Of a DNA stretch of 64,000 bases, positions 10,633-22,371 are shown piece after piece. The DNA lies in assembly GCA_015501075.1 (NCBI GenBank), contig JADNYJ010000022.1, forward strand, positions 124,001-188,000. Reading direction: 5' to 3'. Position numbers and translations under genes: made by a program. The DNA comes from Gymnopilus junonius (lineage: Eukaryota; Basidiomycota; Agaricomycetes; Agaricales; Galerinaceae). The notes beneath the pieces were generated by a model. It was not told the DNA's origin, did not search any database, and saw only the letters and a list, made by a program, of their open reading frames with translations. Position 1 is the first letter of the stretch. Every line of letters begins with the position of its first letter.

Positions 10633-11488
10633 TCAAGCAGACGATAGAAGAGCTTCGATTTCAGAGTGACCTGCCTCCTTCGACAACTCTAACGGAGAAA
10701 GGTCGTCGGGATCCTGGAAGGCGAACATTTTCAATGGAAATAATTACATCGATACAAGGGATTACCTTGATATTCCTATCAGCTCCCTGAGCCAGAAGAA
10801 TCTTCACTATTTCAGTGTTTCCTCGATCACATGCAAGATGGATGGGCGCATATCCCTTGAGGCGAAATTCAGAAGAAGTGTCATAATTTGATGAATCAGT
10901 CCTTACATATTCATCCAGCACATTGAGGTTTGTATCTGGGTTTTTATCCAGTAATGTGTTTAATCCAGGGACATCATTGGATAACGCAAGGCCGTGAATA
11001 GTTTTGTCGATGACCTCCGGTCCAGGTGCCATCGTACTAACTGCGTTTCCCATTCCACCGCTTCCGGCAGAGGGAGGAACTTCGTCCTTATCCCAGATGT
11101 CGTCCTCAGCAGTGGAATTAGATTCGACATTGCCTTCGACAGCCGCTGAGGGCGTCCAGCCTAGACTGCAAGCCATTTCAAGATAGCTCTTTTCTGCGTC
11201 TTGGGGGTGTTCAAACTTTTTCCCCGCAGCACTCCATGCATCCCACTTGGCTCGACCTGTCATGTCAAATATTGAAGGACGAGAGGTGGATGGTATCCTG
11301 GAACATGTCACGCATTTGAACGCTCCGTATAACTATCCATTTGGTCAGAACTCAGGAAAGAAGGTGGTAAGTCTGACGAAGACCTAGACCTCAAGCTTAA
11401 CCACAGTAGAGACTTTAGTTAGAGATGGCGCAGACGCAAGATATGCAGCAGCATTTTGGAAATCCAAGGAGGGCTTGTGGTCGGACAT
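10633..11488 (-). CDS. Acyl-CoA-binding protein with ankyrin repeats (ACBD6-like)
   Basis: Three exons, 11488-11390, 11332-10766 and 10713-10633, give 248 aa. Residues about 5-85 form an ACBP domain: the F-x-x-A-A-x-Y-L start, an L-Y-G-x-F-K motif created by the first splice, and R-P-S-I-F-D-M-x-G-R-A-K-W-D-A-W. The middle is acidic and likely disordered. The C-terminal 110 residues carry ankyrin repeats with a G-Y-A-P-I-H-L-A-C core and an I-V-K-I-L-L motif, completed by exon 3 (D-P-D-D-L-S-P-L). The layout matches the ACBD6 family, which binds long-chain acyl-CoA in the cytosol. The first intron uses a weak GTCTAG donor, chosen because it restores the conserved L-Y-G motif in phase. Confidence 0.88.
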
Positions 11489-11597
11489 CTATACCCAACT
11501 TAGCAAGATGAGAATGCCAATATATTGTCATCGAATAAGGTATCTAAATATGCTGTCCGCATTACGAGGTATTATATAAGCAATCGATATTCTATCT

Positions 11598-13084
11598 CTA
11601 AGCCAATCCAGCTGCCTGCATAGCCTAGAATTCAGATCGACATAAGCAATGATATTCCGCATCAAAACAAGTAAAATATATAGACTGACCTTCAGAATCT
11701 CCGAACCGATTTTAGCGGGACTGTCTGTCACGACTACACCGGCTTTCTCGAGAGCTTTCAGTTTGTCTCCAGCAGCACCTACCACATGTCAGCAAAAAGA
11801 GAGAAAGAAAAGCGTTTTCGCCAACCTTTTCCACCTGAAATGATAGCACCGGCGTGGCCCATACGACGACCAGGAGGGGCTGTGCGACCAGCAATGAAGC
11901 CTACGACAGGTTTGGGATTGCTTCTAGTTTTGTTGTATTGTTCAAGATATGCAGCCGCCTCTTCTTCCATGGACCCGCCAATTTCTCCAATAATAACAAT
12001 GCCTGAAACTAGTGAGGTACGAAGAATTTTCTATACGCGCTACCATACCTTCGGTATTAGGGTCTTCGAGGAAGATCTTAATGACATCTACATGTTGGGT
12101 ACCAGGGAAAGGATCTCCTCCAATCCCAACGCATAATGATTGGCCGAGGCCGACAGACGTAGTTTGGGCGACGGCTTCGTATGTCAACGTTCCAGAACGA
12201 GATACAATACCTGCAATAGTCATTAGCTAGGCCTTTAAAAATATTCAGATTGGTGTACACACCAATCTTTCCAGGTTTGTGAATGTGACCTGGTTGTATA
12301 CCCATTTTACAGCCGAGGGGATTGATTACTGAACAAAAGGGGAGGTTAGTGTTGAAACGATGCAAGAATCACTGATACTGTAGGATATAAAAGAAACTCT
12401 TACCTCCGGGACAATTGGGTCCAACCAGACGGGATTTGGACTGACTCTTCAGTGCATTCATGACCTGTCGAAGGAATTGAGAATCGATATACGTCATAAT
12501 TTAGAGAGTACGAACGCGAATCTCGTCTGCTTGAGGTATGCCTTCGGTGATACAAACAATAAGACCTATTTCACTCTCAATAGCCTCGATGATGGCGTCG
12601 GCGGCAGTGGGTGGAGGGACATAGAGTATTGTTGCATCGGGCTGGGTCTCTCTTACAGCCTATCAGAATGTTAGATTCAAGACACCCATAGGGAACCTCA
12701 TGCTCCGCACTTCTCTAACAGTTCCGAAGATGGGTAAGCCCAGATGAGTTTGACCAGCTTTCGTTGGCGAGACACCTCCAACCATTTTTGTTCCATATGC
12801 GAGTGCTTCGGTGACGTGGAAAGTCCCCTAGCAAAGATTTGACGTGTCAGGCAACTTTCGTGGTGCGGTTTGAAAGCATACCGTCTTTCCAGTCAATCCC
12901 TGGCACAGAACTTTGGTATCTTTGTGAATGAGAAGGTTGCGAATCGTGTCTTCATAGCTACTGCGAGAAGTAGTTTGGGAGAACGCCCGGCATCCAACTA
13001 TGCGGGGAAATGAGTATTGTAACCTCGCTTTCGGATTGAAGGCCTACCAGGGCCTAGAAAAGATTTGCCAGCATGGCGAAACAT
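11598..13084 (-). CDS. LSC1: Succinyl-CoA ligase (synthetase) alpha subunit, mitochondrial
   Basis: Ten exons (13084-13048, 12997-12882, 12827-12711, 12659-12516, 12464-12404, 12328-12263, 12210-12049, 12002-11826, 11778-11690, 11624-11598) join in phase to 331 aa, the usual length of the family. The CoA-binding domain carries G-L-T-G-K-T-G-T-F-H near the start, then Y-V-P-P-P, I-T-E-G-I-P and G-P-N-C-P-G. The phosphohistidine loop M-G-H-A-G-A-I lies in exon 8. The Arg-rich, Ser-containing N-terminus fits a mitochondrial presequence. The enzyme makes ATP or GTP from succinyl-CoA in the TCA cycle with a beta subunit encoded elsewhere. The introns are 46-75 nt; the one after 12711 has a weak GTGCGG donor. 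Confidence 0.96.
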
Positions 13085-13416
13085 GGTATGACAGTCTAAG
13101 AAAACAATTGTCAGTGAGCGACGGCAAATGCCCTATAGTCACGTAGCCCGGAGTAAAACGATGCGAATTGGCCTTATTTTGACATGTATGTAAAGCCGTT
13201 ATATATAGTCATTCTCCGGCGTGTTATTAGCCGGTGGAGAATGTACTCTGATTAATGATCGATCTAAGATTCAGATCCCCAGTGCTTATTGCCCATTCGT
13301 TTCGACTCAGATTCAACATTTACTAACTTACATTGACGTTATCAGTTGGAATAGTTACCCATGACTGCACTACTGTAAAATGTTCTTGCAAATTATCTAC
13401 GATAGGGTGTAGGAAA

Positions 13417-16400
13417 TCAAATTCCGTTCCTTCTTCTGTCGCGAGCCTTCCTGCATGCCCGATCGAAAGCGAGAATCGCATACTTAACCTTGTCATATTG
13501 TCTAGTGTTTACAGACCTAGTTAGAACATAAGCATGTTGCATGAGCAAAGGAATAAACGACAAACGTTGTAACATCCCGCAGGAATTGAGCTTTTGCTTC
13601 GTTTGGTACACTAGTTGCAGGAAGCTGCTCCAGGACAGGAGGCAACCATGCAAGAAGTTGAGTGGACCATACGTAAACCAAGGCCCTAAAAATCGACACG
13701 ACAATGGAATCTGCGTCTTCTGGAAAATCGCCGACGAGACCGTTTAAGATACAGGCCACAAACTGAAAACCTTCTTTTTCCATTGCAGAGCGAATGGCTG
13801 CAGCATAAATGGTATATCTAGGTGGTGTAGAGGGAGTAACTGGTTCCATGCAATCGTGGGTCATGATACTTCGGAAAAGGTCAAGAGCGCCAAATACAAT
13901 ATCACTGTGCACCACAGTGAGGCCAGTCATAGCACAACGGAATGCCAAGGAGAATGAAGGGGCGGTGAACAGTAATTCCGGGGCGAGGTTCATATATTGC
14001 AGCAGCATCTGTATGTAATCCTCTAGAACTGCCAAAAAGTTAGTATTTATCGAAAGCCAACAATTAGACGTCGACGAACCATCTGGGATCTCTCCTGGTG
14101 CATTGACCTGTAACATAGCAGCCATCTTGTTCGTGCTACGTTCAAATATTTCCCGCAGGGCTACCTGGAGATTAGGGTCCGCCTCGTTGCCAAATCTTCC
14201 GATTATTTTGCCGGCAATCCACAGGAAGCTTGGATATCCAGTTGCCTCAAATGCTTGCGACATTCTTGAAACTACGGAAGGTGCAACAGTCAAAGCTGAT
14301 TTACCGAATAGGTCAACGCCACGTCGTAAAACGCGGGTAGCGCGCTCGGCAAGGTCATAGTTTAAACCATAATTCGAAAGAAAATTGTCAAAAACAAGCC
14401 AAGCTTCTTCGCAAGTATTTTGACACGTAGGAGGAAGATCATCGCCGTAGCCTTGGACGACATGAAGCATTACTTCAAGGTTTTCCAGGCCATCTAAGGG
14501 CTTGTATCAGTAAAGTGAATAAATGAGAGGACTCTAGAATCGTACTTCCGACTTCTTCTATCTCAGCTTTGATGGGTGGCGTAGGTTTAATAGCAATGGC
14601 ATGCACTTGAGTCAATATACCCAGTGAAAATTGTTTCAAGGAATCTGCCGCTCTATTCATTGGCATAGCAGAAATGACGTAGGCTATCGCCTCGTACACT
14701 TGACGGCGATCGTCTTGACTAAGCTTGGATCCAGTCGTGGTCAAGAAGTTATGAAGAGTCGGCAAGAACTCCGTCAAATGCTGGAAAGAAAAGTCAGACT
14801 TGCGATAATGCGTATGAAACGTAGACTCACTTGTTTGCAATCCTGACACATGTATTTCAGCGCTTGTCCAGCAGCAGCAACAACCTCGCTATCAGCATTC
14901 TCGAACCCTGCCGAAATATACTGTAGTTGAAGGGGTATATAGTCAGGATGGACGTTGATCCATTCCGAGTAACGCGATATAATTAACAACGCAGCATAAC
15001 GGACTCGAGGATGGTCTGGAAGGGAAGGGATTAAGTCAATGATTTTCGGAACAGCGTTGCTGTCTTCAGGATCGATCTCGGCACCCATCGAACGCATGGC
15101 AAACAAGGGAGCTTCAATTTCTTGCCAAGCGGCATCGGGTCCACGAGCTAGAGCATTGGCGACAAGTTGATAGGTTGCCAAAAGGCAAGTCTCTGTCCGC
15201 AAAACGAAGCAACAGTCTTTAAGTGTGTCGCCCATAACATGCCGGAAAGCCCGGAAATTATCCGCCGCTTGCCCAGTCAAAGGGCTTGAGTCAGGAGGGA
15301 AGTGCAAGTGTTTGATTACGACTGTCATGAGGGTCTGGTATGCTTCCAGGAATAGTGGAGAGATTGAAGATCTCTTCCCAAGATTTTGAGCAAGGCGCAT
15401 CCAGAATGGGAATGTAATTGGGACAATGTCAAGATCAGGGTAAGCAGAACATTGACCGATTGCGTCGACAAGGGGGAAGAAGGTTTCGGTATGCTGCAAG
15501 AGCAGGAACCGGTAGGTTTCTCCAGCCTCTGAGAAGATACGAGCGTAGCCCTTGATCTTTTCAGGATCTTCGTGGTCTTTTACAAGCTGAGTCTTCAGAG
15601 CGATGACTCTGGGCACAATAAGCTGTATAACCGGCATATTGTCGTCGATTTCTTGCGTTTCGTGAATCATTTGGCAGATTACATCGACGGCGGCATCGAA
15701 GAGTTCTTCAGAGGCGAGTGCTTCGAATGCGTAATTGAACAGGGAGGTCTCCGCCAAGGCTGTGATACTGATTTCACCCGCTGTCAACCAACTGTACAAA
15801 CAGTTGAATACTTGGCTCTGGACTGCGGCAGTTACGCCTATTTGTTGCAATGATTCAGGTAAAAATGTATGGAGGCAAATGCAGGGGACCCACCACTAGC
15901 ATTAATATAGACGGACAGGAGTTCAAGAATTTTTGTTGCATTCGCAGTCAAAAGCTGTCCAGATCGCTCTCTATAATCTTTGTCCTGAACGAAGAATTGA
16001 GATAAGTGGCATGAGCATGAATTAGCGGCTTACGGATATGGGTATTCTTGTATTGCCAACTACTTCTTCTGGAAGAAGTGTTAAGAACTCAAGCAAAGTT
16101 GGTACCATCGCCGGGTTCCTTCCAAAAGAATCAATCAAACCTTGCACAGGATTGTCCCATGATGGCAGCTGCAATGCAAGCCCGGCGATTGCTAACGAGA
16201 GTTGAACGACGATGGTTCGGGGACCTGTGTGGTATGTCTCTAGAGCGCTTAAAAGCGTGTCGCGCAGAGCCAATACGTTTTCGGGAGTCATCTGGCTCAA
16301 ATCATAGGTAACCTAAGAGATCAAGATGATCGAAGTGTGTCTGACAAATGAGGAGACGCTGAAAAAACTGACTTTGGTCCTGAACGTCTGCGCCGCGAAT

Positions 16401-16641
16401 ATTTTTGCTGGAACCGGCGAATCTGGCGATCGCAGGAGGACATTACAGGTTGACCACGCTTCAGGCTAGGACAAGGATTGTTGGACACGGTTAGAGGAGT
16501 TGGTCGGGAGTGGCCAGGCGAGAGACAATTTACAGAATGTTGAAAATCCTGAAGCCAGGAATTTGCTCTTTCTATCGATGCTTTGTCGGGCGCACGACTG
16601 AACACGTCGAGTGCGGATAGTAAATCTTGTATGTTAGCCAT
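13417..16641 (-). CDS. MTR10: Importin-beta family nuclear transport receptor, MTR10/transportin-3 type
   Basis: Nine exons (16641-16534, 16465-16373, 16312-16034, 15984-15894, 15837-14831, 14780-14546, 14493-14080, 14028-13566, 13501-13417) join in phase to 924 aa, almost identical to the length of transportin-3. The N-terminal importin-beta/exportin region shows A-N-S-W-L-Q-D-F-Q, then F-A-A-Q-T-F-R-T-K, L-A-L-Q-L-P-S-W and L-L-P-E-E-V, all typical of the family. HEAT-like helical repeats follow to the C-terminus, which ends in a basic A-C-R-K-A-R-D-R-R-R tail. The family imports SR-type mRNA-binding proteins into the nucleus. The last intron was placed by requiring the conserved D-V-T-x-x-Y-D-K junction. 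Confidence 0.95.
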
Positions 16642-17551
16642 AGTCAAAGCTCTTGATCGTGGAGATTATAATGAGAGGTATACAAGTAAATGATGAAGAG
16701 TAGCAAGCTTTGAAAGGAAGGGTACAGGCGTTTGTAGTTGTTGATAAGAACAAGCGATAAATCATAAAACAAATCTGATCCGCTCGCGTAACAGATACTC
16801 CTGCAATCCTTAACCTGAGCACAACCACTGGCTCGAAGTTGACGAGGCTTTTCCTTACTCAAGAACAAGGCATTGGCTCGCTCTCGGAAGAGTAAAGCTC
16901 AGAATTGCGATAGCGAATCGGCTTGACAACTGGAATGCCTAGATACCCCCGCCACGACGATGGGACATTTGTCCCTCTTACCCGATAATTCAGAGACATT
17001 GAATCGTGTATCTGCTTTGCGAAGGAGGTCCTGAATGACGCGACTAGACTTTGATACCATTTATTTGCAGTTCGCATTCTCGCCACATGCATATATTCAC
17101 TGCGTCATGATGACCTGACCGGAAGACGAACTGAAAGAATTACTAGCGTGCTTCCTGATTCTCTTCCTTCTCGGCGAACAGTATCCCGGAAATAGAACAC
17201 AGGGGATCTATGGGAAGATATTCATGCAGAACCATGGTATATTTGCTCAAAAAGGATCCGCTATAGACAGTAATAATCCGCATAGACAATAAAGGGGGTC
17301 AGAAACTGTACTAAAACGTAAGCAGTAGGGGATATCCGAGAGAGAAAGGAGTGACAGGTACGACTATTCGCAAGAACCAAGATAACGAGTGGGTAAGCAG
17401 GGGTAATATATGAGATGGTGTACAACGAAAACTGTAAAGAGAGAGTCAATTTGTGACAACGCGATTGCCAACATCAAAAAAGCGTAGGTGAAGGGAGATA
17501 ATTCCCATCGTTCAAGGAAGAAAGTGAGGAATCAACCTCACGGAGGGATCT
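16642..17551. other. Intergenic, promoter side of the importin gene
   Basis: No supported gene in 910 bp. Short ORFs on both strands have no recognisable content. It holds the 5' flank of the importin gene and the 3' flank of the septin gene. Confidence 0.5.
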
Positions 17552-19294
17552 CTACGTGCGAAGGAAGCCTTTCTTCCTCGTAGTCTGTCAAGGGGGTTTA
17601 TAAGAACACAGTCGAGAAACTGATGGGATAATACGAACAGAAGATTTCTCAGGTGTCAATGGACGACCGCTCTCAATCTTCCTCTTCTTATCCTCAAGGT
17701 CGATACGTTGCTTCTCCAAAGCATCCTTCATCTCCTTGTGGCGAGCATAGAGCTCTTCCTCGGACTGCTTAAGTTTGGCTTCCTTCTCCTGAACCTTTTG
17801 TTGGAAGACCATCTTCATTTCAGCCTCCATCTTGGCAAGTTTGGCTTCATGAAGGACGCGTTCCTCTTGCAACCTCGCAGCAGGGCTGGAATACATCCAT
17901 CAGCAAATATCACTGATACACCAAAAGACCCAAAACATACTTTATTTCTTTGAAAACGGAAGAGTCCTGAGCAACACCCATGCTAAGAAGTTTCTCTGTC
18001 CGCCAGTTCTCGTAAAGGACGTCATTAGTGTACTCCCGGAGCTCTTCCATGTATGTGCGGACAAGCATTTGACGAAGTTTGACAAAATCGCAATGCTCCT
18101 CGTTATCCACTTCCACAACACCCCATGGATATGCTCGACCACGTACTTGACGACCATCAGGTGTATCAACAAGCTTGTCAGACCCTACAACCGCGAAAGG
18201 GATTTTGCTGGCAATCTCCTCAGCTTCAGCAAGAGTTTCTTCATCTTCATTTTCATAGGTAGGAGCCTGGAAGATATGAATGTTGTGGTGAGCAATATCT
18301 GCCAAAATCTAAACATCGTGAGAAAATGAGATGTGATATCTAACATGGAAAATAGATCGCCATACCCGCTCCTTGAACTCGGCGACCTCCTCATCCGTTA
18401 GCGTGTCTGCTTTGGCAATGATGGGGATGAGGTTGACTTTGGTGTGAAGCCTGCGCATGAACTCAATGTCGAGCTGTTTGAGGCTAACAAGTTTCGTTAG
18501 GATCGAGAAGAAAGGGCAAGAAACGGATCTTACGAGTGACCTGTAGGCTGAATGAAATACAGGCATGCATGGACACGATTGTCAACGATTTTAATCCTGT
18601 TGACGCGGTTCTCTTGCTCGAGATACGAGTCGAATCGAGACTCAATGTTCTCGACAATAGGTTTCCAGCTGAAAAGAAGAGGGAAGAGGAGGATTTCATT
18701 AGTCGCGTGAAAAAGGCGCCACACGTAAAAGCTACCTGTCATCGTTGTTGACGAAATCACCGAAACCGGGAGTATCAACTACGGTTAAGTGAAGTCGAAC
18801 ACCATTTTCCTCGATATCTATACGTAAAGGAAGCGTTTGAGGATACTTGTATTTGAGTTAGCGTAAAAATAGTTACCAGCGCCGATGCTCTCGATGGCAA
18901 CGGTCTTCGGTCTTTCCGCAGCCGGGGGAAGCGGCTCCTTTGGTGGGTAGAGAGTGGTGTTGAAGAGGGTATTGATTAAGGTGGACTTTCCTAGCCCAGA
19001 CTCCCCTGTATTAGGAGTGGGTAAGATACACGTCGCAACGCGGATAAAGCAGGAAAACTGACCAACAACCATGGCGGTGAACTGGAAACCCTTCCTCACA
19101 CTCTTTCTGTGGACTTGGTTGGGCAAGTTGGCGAAACCCACGTATCCCATCAGCTTTTTGCGGATGACGTTGGACAAGCCAGCACCAGCAGTATTAGCAG
19201 TGTTGGTGGTGGGTACGAGGGAAGGACTTGAACCATTAGGACCGCCGTTGGACGTGGCGTCGCCATTGCGAGAGGAGGGGTAGGAGTCGGCCAT
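17552..19294 (-). CDS. CDC3: Septin, CDC3 type
   Basis: Eight exons (19294-19063, 19005-18877, 18817-18736, 18668-18534, 18483-18366, 18308-17941, 17885-17639, 17584-17552) join in phase to 447 aa. The Ser/Asn-rich N-terminus leads to a polybasic H-R-K-S-V-R-K-G-F segment and the GTPase core: P-loop [16 protein letters not shown], and A-K-A-D, then the septin unique element. The last about 90 residues are a Lys/Glu coiled coil. The segment before the P-loop is characteristic of the CDC3 subgroup. Septins assemble into filaments at septa and cell cortex. The final exon was assigned because a CAG acceptor at 17585 gives an in-phase basic C-terminus. Confidence 0.95.
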
Positions 19295-20232
19295 CTAGCA
19301 AAAGAGGAGGTGAGGAGGAGAAAGGGTGGAAAAGCAGAAAAATACTTTTGAGTTGGCTTGAAGAGGGGGGAGGAAAGAAGTCGGGCGATGTTGGCTTTGT
19401 TTGGTCCTGGTGGCAAAGCCTAACTCCAATTTCGGCTTGGGCAAGAGAAGGCCCTGATCTCTTCAACAAACCATCATCGCTAAGTGAAATGATCGGGAGA
19501 TACTCACCCATTGAAATTTTTGTATACTGCCTTTCCTCTCCATCGTTTCGTTTGCGTTTAGAATACCTCCCATTGTCACAAGTCTATTACTTCTACCAAC
19601 ATGTGTCCTCCTCGAGGCGTTTTCTCTAAATTACTGACACGGTTCCGTATTAAAGGACAAGCTCTGCGCTGCAATTGCTCCTGATACAAATCTCTCTTTC
19701 AAGAGGTTAGGGCACCACTGGCCACGGATAGCTTGTCCAGCGGAATTCCCGCGAATTCATCGCAAGTAGGATATTCTCCGCGAAACGGGGTGTCGGAAAA
19801 TGGTCTTGTGTCGCGAGTCAAATATCTCCAGGCAACGACATTGGAAAATACGTTGGTTGTTCAATGAAGGGCCTCCTCGAACCAATCACTTCTGCAAGTT
19901 CTGTCGCCACAGACAGGCCGGTCATAGACATATCAGAGAGAGAAGATAAACACAAATGAATAGTCCAGATTGTGTGTCGCACCGGCAAGGTACAGCAGTA
20001 CGAGAAGGTCGCCGTAATCCATCTATAAAACATTCACATGAAAGAGAGGATCGAAACGTGAACAAAGATTCAAGGATGCGTCATGCAAAGGGCCTCGCTA
20101 TCTTGTTGAAACTCATATTGTCCAAGTGGGTCCCTCAAGGATGCTTGGAAGCAAGTGGGTGTTGTGTAGTGATTATTTGTGGATGGCTGCAGGAAGCACA
20201 ATGAATAAAATTAATTGGAAGTCCATGTAGAA
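19295..20232. other. Intergenic, septin promoter region
   Basis: About 940 bp with only short unsupported ORFs. The CT/AG-rich stretch directly upstream of the septin ATG (about 19300-19380) may be 5' UTR. Confidence 0.5.
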
Positions 20233-21137
20233 TTACTCGAAGGTTGTTGGTAACCATTCTTTTGGGAAGTCGCGTATTGAAGGGCGATTAAGCAGTCGGT
20301 TACCACGATGATCACCTTTCTTTGCCTTCCTAACTTTCGCAATGATGTGGCGTATATCAATAGGAACATCCTCAAATGTGTCTTTACCATTCTACAAAGC
20401 TGATCAGTCCAGAACAAAAATTTCAAGGGAGAGATACAAACGTTAGCCTCCTCAATTAACTTGTCAAGAGTATCGCTCGCCCATTTAAGATTCATGGAAG
20501 GCTTAGGGAAGTCTTCGCATGCAATTTTGATGTAGCCGGAACCCCATTCTTCATTCCACGGGACTCCAGCATCCGCCGGAGGATTGGGAGTCCATCTAGA
20601 ACCTGCAAGGAGAATGAATTTATGAAGTGCTTTGTCGTCCTTTAGAGGAAGCTTGTCCACAGGAGCAACAATAACACGTTTTATAGCAGCAGGATGCCCT
20701 TCGCCTTGGTATTGCATGGACCGGACAATGAGCGGCTTGTCCGAGGATGGGGGGACAAAGGGTTTTCGGTATGCTGGGGACATGGGTCAATGAGGCCACA
20801 CATGAAGGAAACAAGGCCTGGACATACCAACAAGTTTTGGCATCTCATGCTCAATGAGTCGCATGTAATGTAACAACTGACGCTGTTGCTGCAAAAGGAT
20901 ATGACCAGCGGTCGGTGAATCATCTACTTCATCCGCTTCTTCAACTTGGTCCCAAATATCCTCCGGGTCGTCCTCCAGGACGCTTTGTGTCCGACGACCA
21001 ACACCTGGTACACTGCTGCGACTTGGTCTCTGCCGAGCCTGAACTGCTGAAGAGGTGCTCAAGTCCCGCAGCAACCGACAAGAAGTTGGCCGTAAGCCCC
21101 TGGAAAACGACAGACACCGTGCAAGAGATTGGGCCAT
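20233..21137 (-). CDS. RSM24: Mitochondrial small-subunit ribosomal protein mS35 (Rsm24/MRP-S28 domain)
   Basis: Three exons, 21137-20828, 20773-20442 and 20391-20233, join to 266 aa. The N-terminus is Arg/Ser-rich with almost no acidic residues in the first 50 positions, a typical mitochondrial presequence. The conserved C-terminal domain has G-H-P-A-x-x-K-R-V, then H-K-F-I-L-L-A-G-S-R-W, then I-K-I-A-C-E-D-F-P and L-D-K-L-I-E-E-A. These fit the mitochondrial ribosomal subunit domain of yeast Rsm24. It is part of the mitoribosome small subunit. The start lies 141 bp from the start of the divergent CZIB gene, so the two probably share a promoter. Confidence 0.9.
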
Positions 21138-21278
21138 CTTTGACTATGAAGAAGTTGACGAACTGCACACAGCGGCGCGACGGATAATTTCGAAGTGCAG
21201 CGGGACAAGACAAACGCAAACAAAAGTAGATTCCTATATCGGGCGACCATTTCCCTTCAAACCACTCAACTGATCAGA

Positions 21279-22081
21279 ATGGTTGTGAGTCTTTAAGCCG
21301 TCTCATCTCTGCTGTTTTCAAACTTAAAACCAGTCAAGCGCCTTCAATTATCAATAAAGGCCGAATTGGAGAATGTTACCGAGCTTGAACCAGCCTCTAA
21401 AGACTTTGAATATTTCTTTCAGGTGGCTCCTGCTTGCTGAAGTCGATACTACAGGTGCTCACTGCTGTCAAAAATTTCATCTAGGTAAAATGTAACAGCT
21501 GCAATGAAGTTCACCCGAAATATGTTTCTCTCAATCGCGTGGTATGTTCATCTTGGGACCACGATTCCGGTCGTAAACTGACAATGTAACAGGAAGAATA
21601 TGAAGTGAGTGGCGGGAAGGGAAGTAAAGCCCATTTTGTGTGGCGATGTGGTTTGTGTACGTCTGTGATCCTTGCATTTGGGTGGCCACTGCTGAGCGCT
21701 TTTTCAGGCAAACGAGAAAGTTCCGCCAAGTTCGAATCAACTCCCATCAAGCCTTACAACTCGGAAAATGCCCAGTTCCAACCCTTACTAGTCATCGAAT
21801 GTCGAGGATTAGAATTCACTGACTTTGACCCTCGAGTAGGTCATTTACACTCTGTAATTAAACTTGGACTTGACACTCTGCAGGGTATCTGGAAATGTGT
21901 TGGTACGTCCGGGGCGCCGTTCAATGAAGTCGACCTTTCCGAACAGGAATGGAACGACTATGACGAAAAGGTAAGAGTTTTTTGGGGAATAAAAAGAATT
22001 CCACACGCTAAATGTTTTATTCAGGCTGGTCTTCCTACTGGAATATCCGAGTTCGGTAGCCGATGGGACAGGGCACTATGA
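21279..22081 (+). CDS. CZIB: CXXC-motif zinc-binding protein (CZIB/C1orf123, UPF0587 family)
   Basis: Seven exons (21279-21284, 21339-21422, 21485-21541, 21593-21656, 21708-21835, 21884-21970, 22025-22081) join in phase to 160 aa, the exact length typical of the family. The first exon codes only Met-Val. Conserved elements are A-E-L-E-N-V-T-E-L, the first zinc pair C-N-S-C-N-E-V-H-P, the second pair W-R-C-G-L-C, K-P-Y-x-x-E-N-A-Q-F-Q-P-L-L, I-E-C-R-G-L-E-F and F-D-P-R-G-I-W-K-C. The two C-x-x-C pairs bind zinc in homologues; the cellular role is still poorly known. The acceptor TCAAG|CGC was preferred over an earlier AG because only it preserves the frame. Confidence 0.95.
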
Positions 22082-22371
22082 AATCTGAAGATTTTGCATT
22101 AAGTATAAGTAGTGTACAGTATCAAGACTGTTTGTCGAAACACAGAACGCAACAAGGGTATCTTATAACGATAGCAATTGGTAAATCAGGCAAGGATAAG
22201 AACTGGAACCCCTGTGCTGGCTTAGCTTTCTGGAGAAATAGAGGAGGATGGAAAGTCGTTTCGTCCCTTAGACTGCAAGGTCTTGTCTCCAGCTTGAGCA
22301 GGAGATTGGCTAGGTTTTCGGGATTTACGTCCTTGCAGTGTTTCCTCTTTCCATTTGGAATCGGCAGTTAA

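Noticed and set aside
22063..22371. Plus-strand ORF after CZIB
   Set aside because: Overlaps the CZIB stop region and lies antisense to the IQ gene flank, with no recognisable content.
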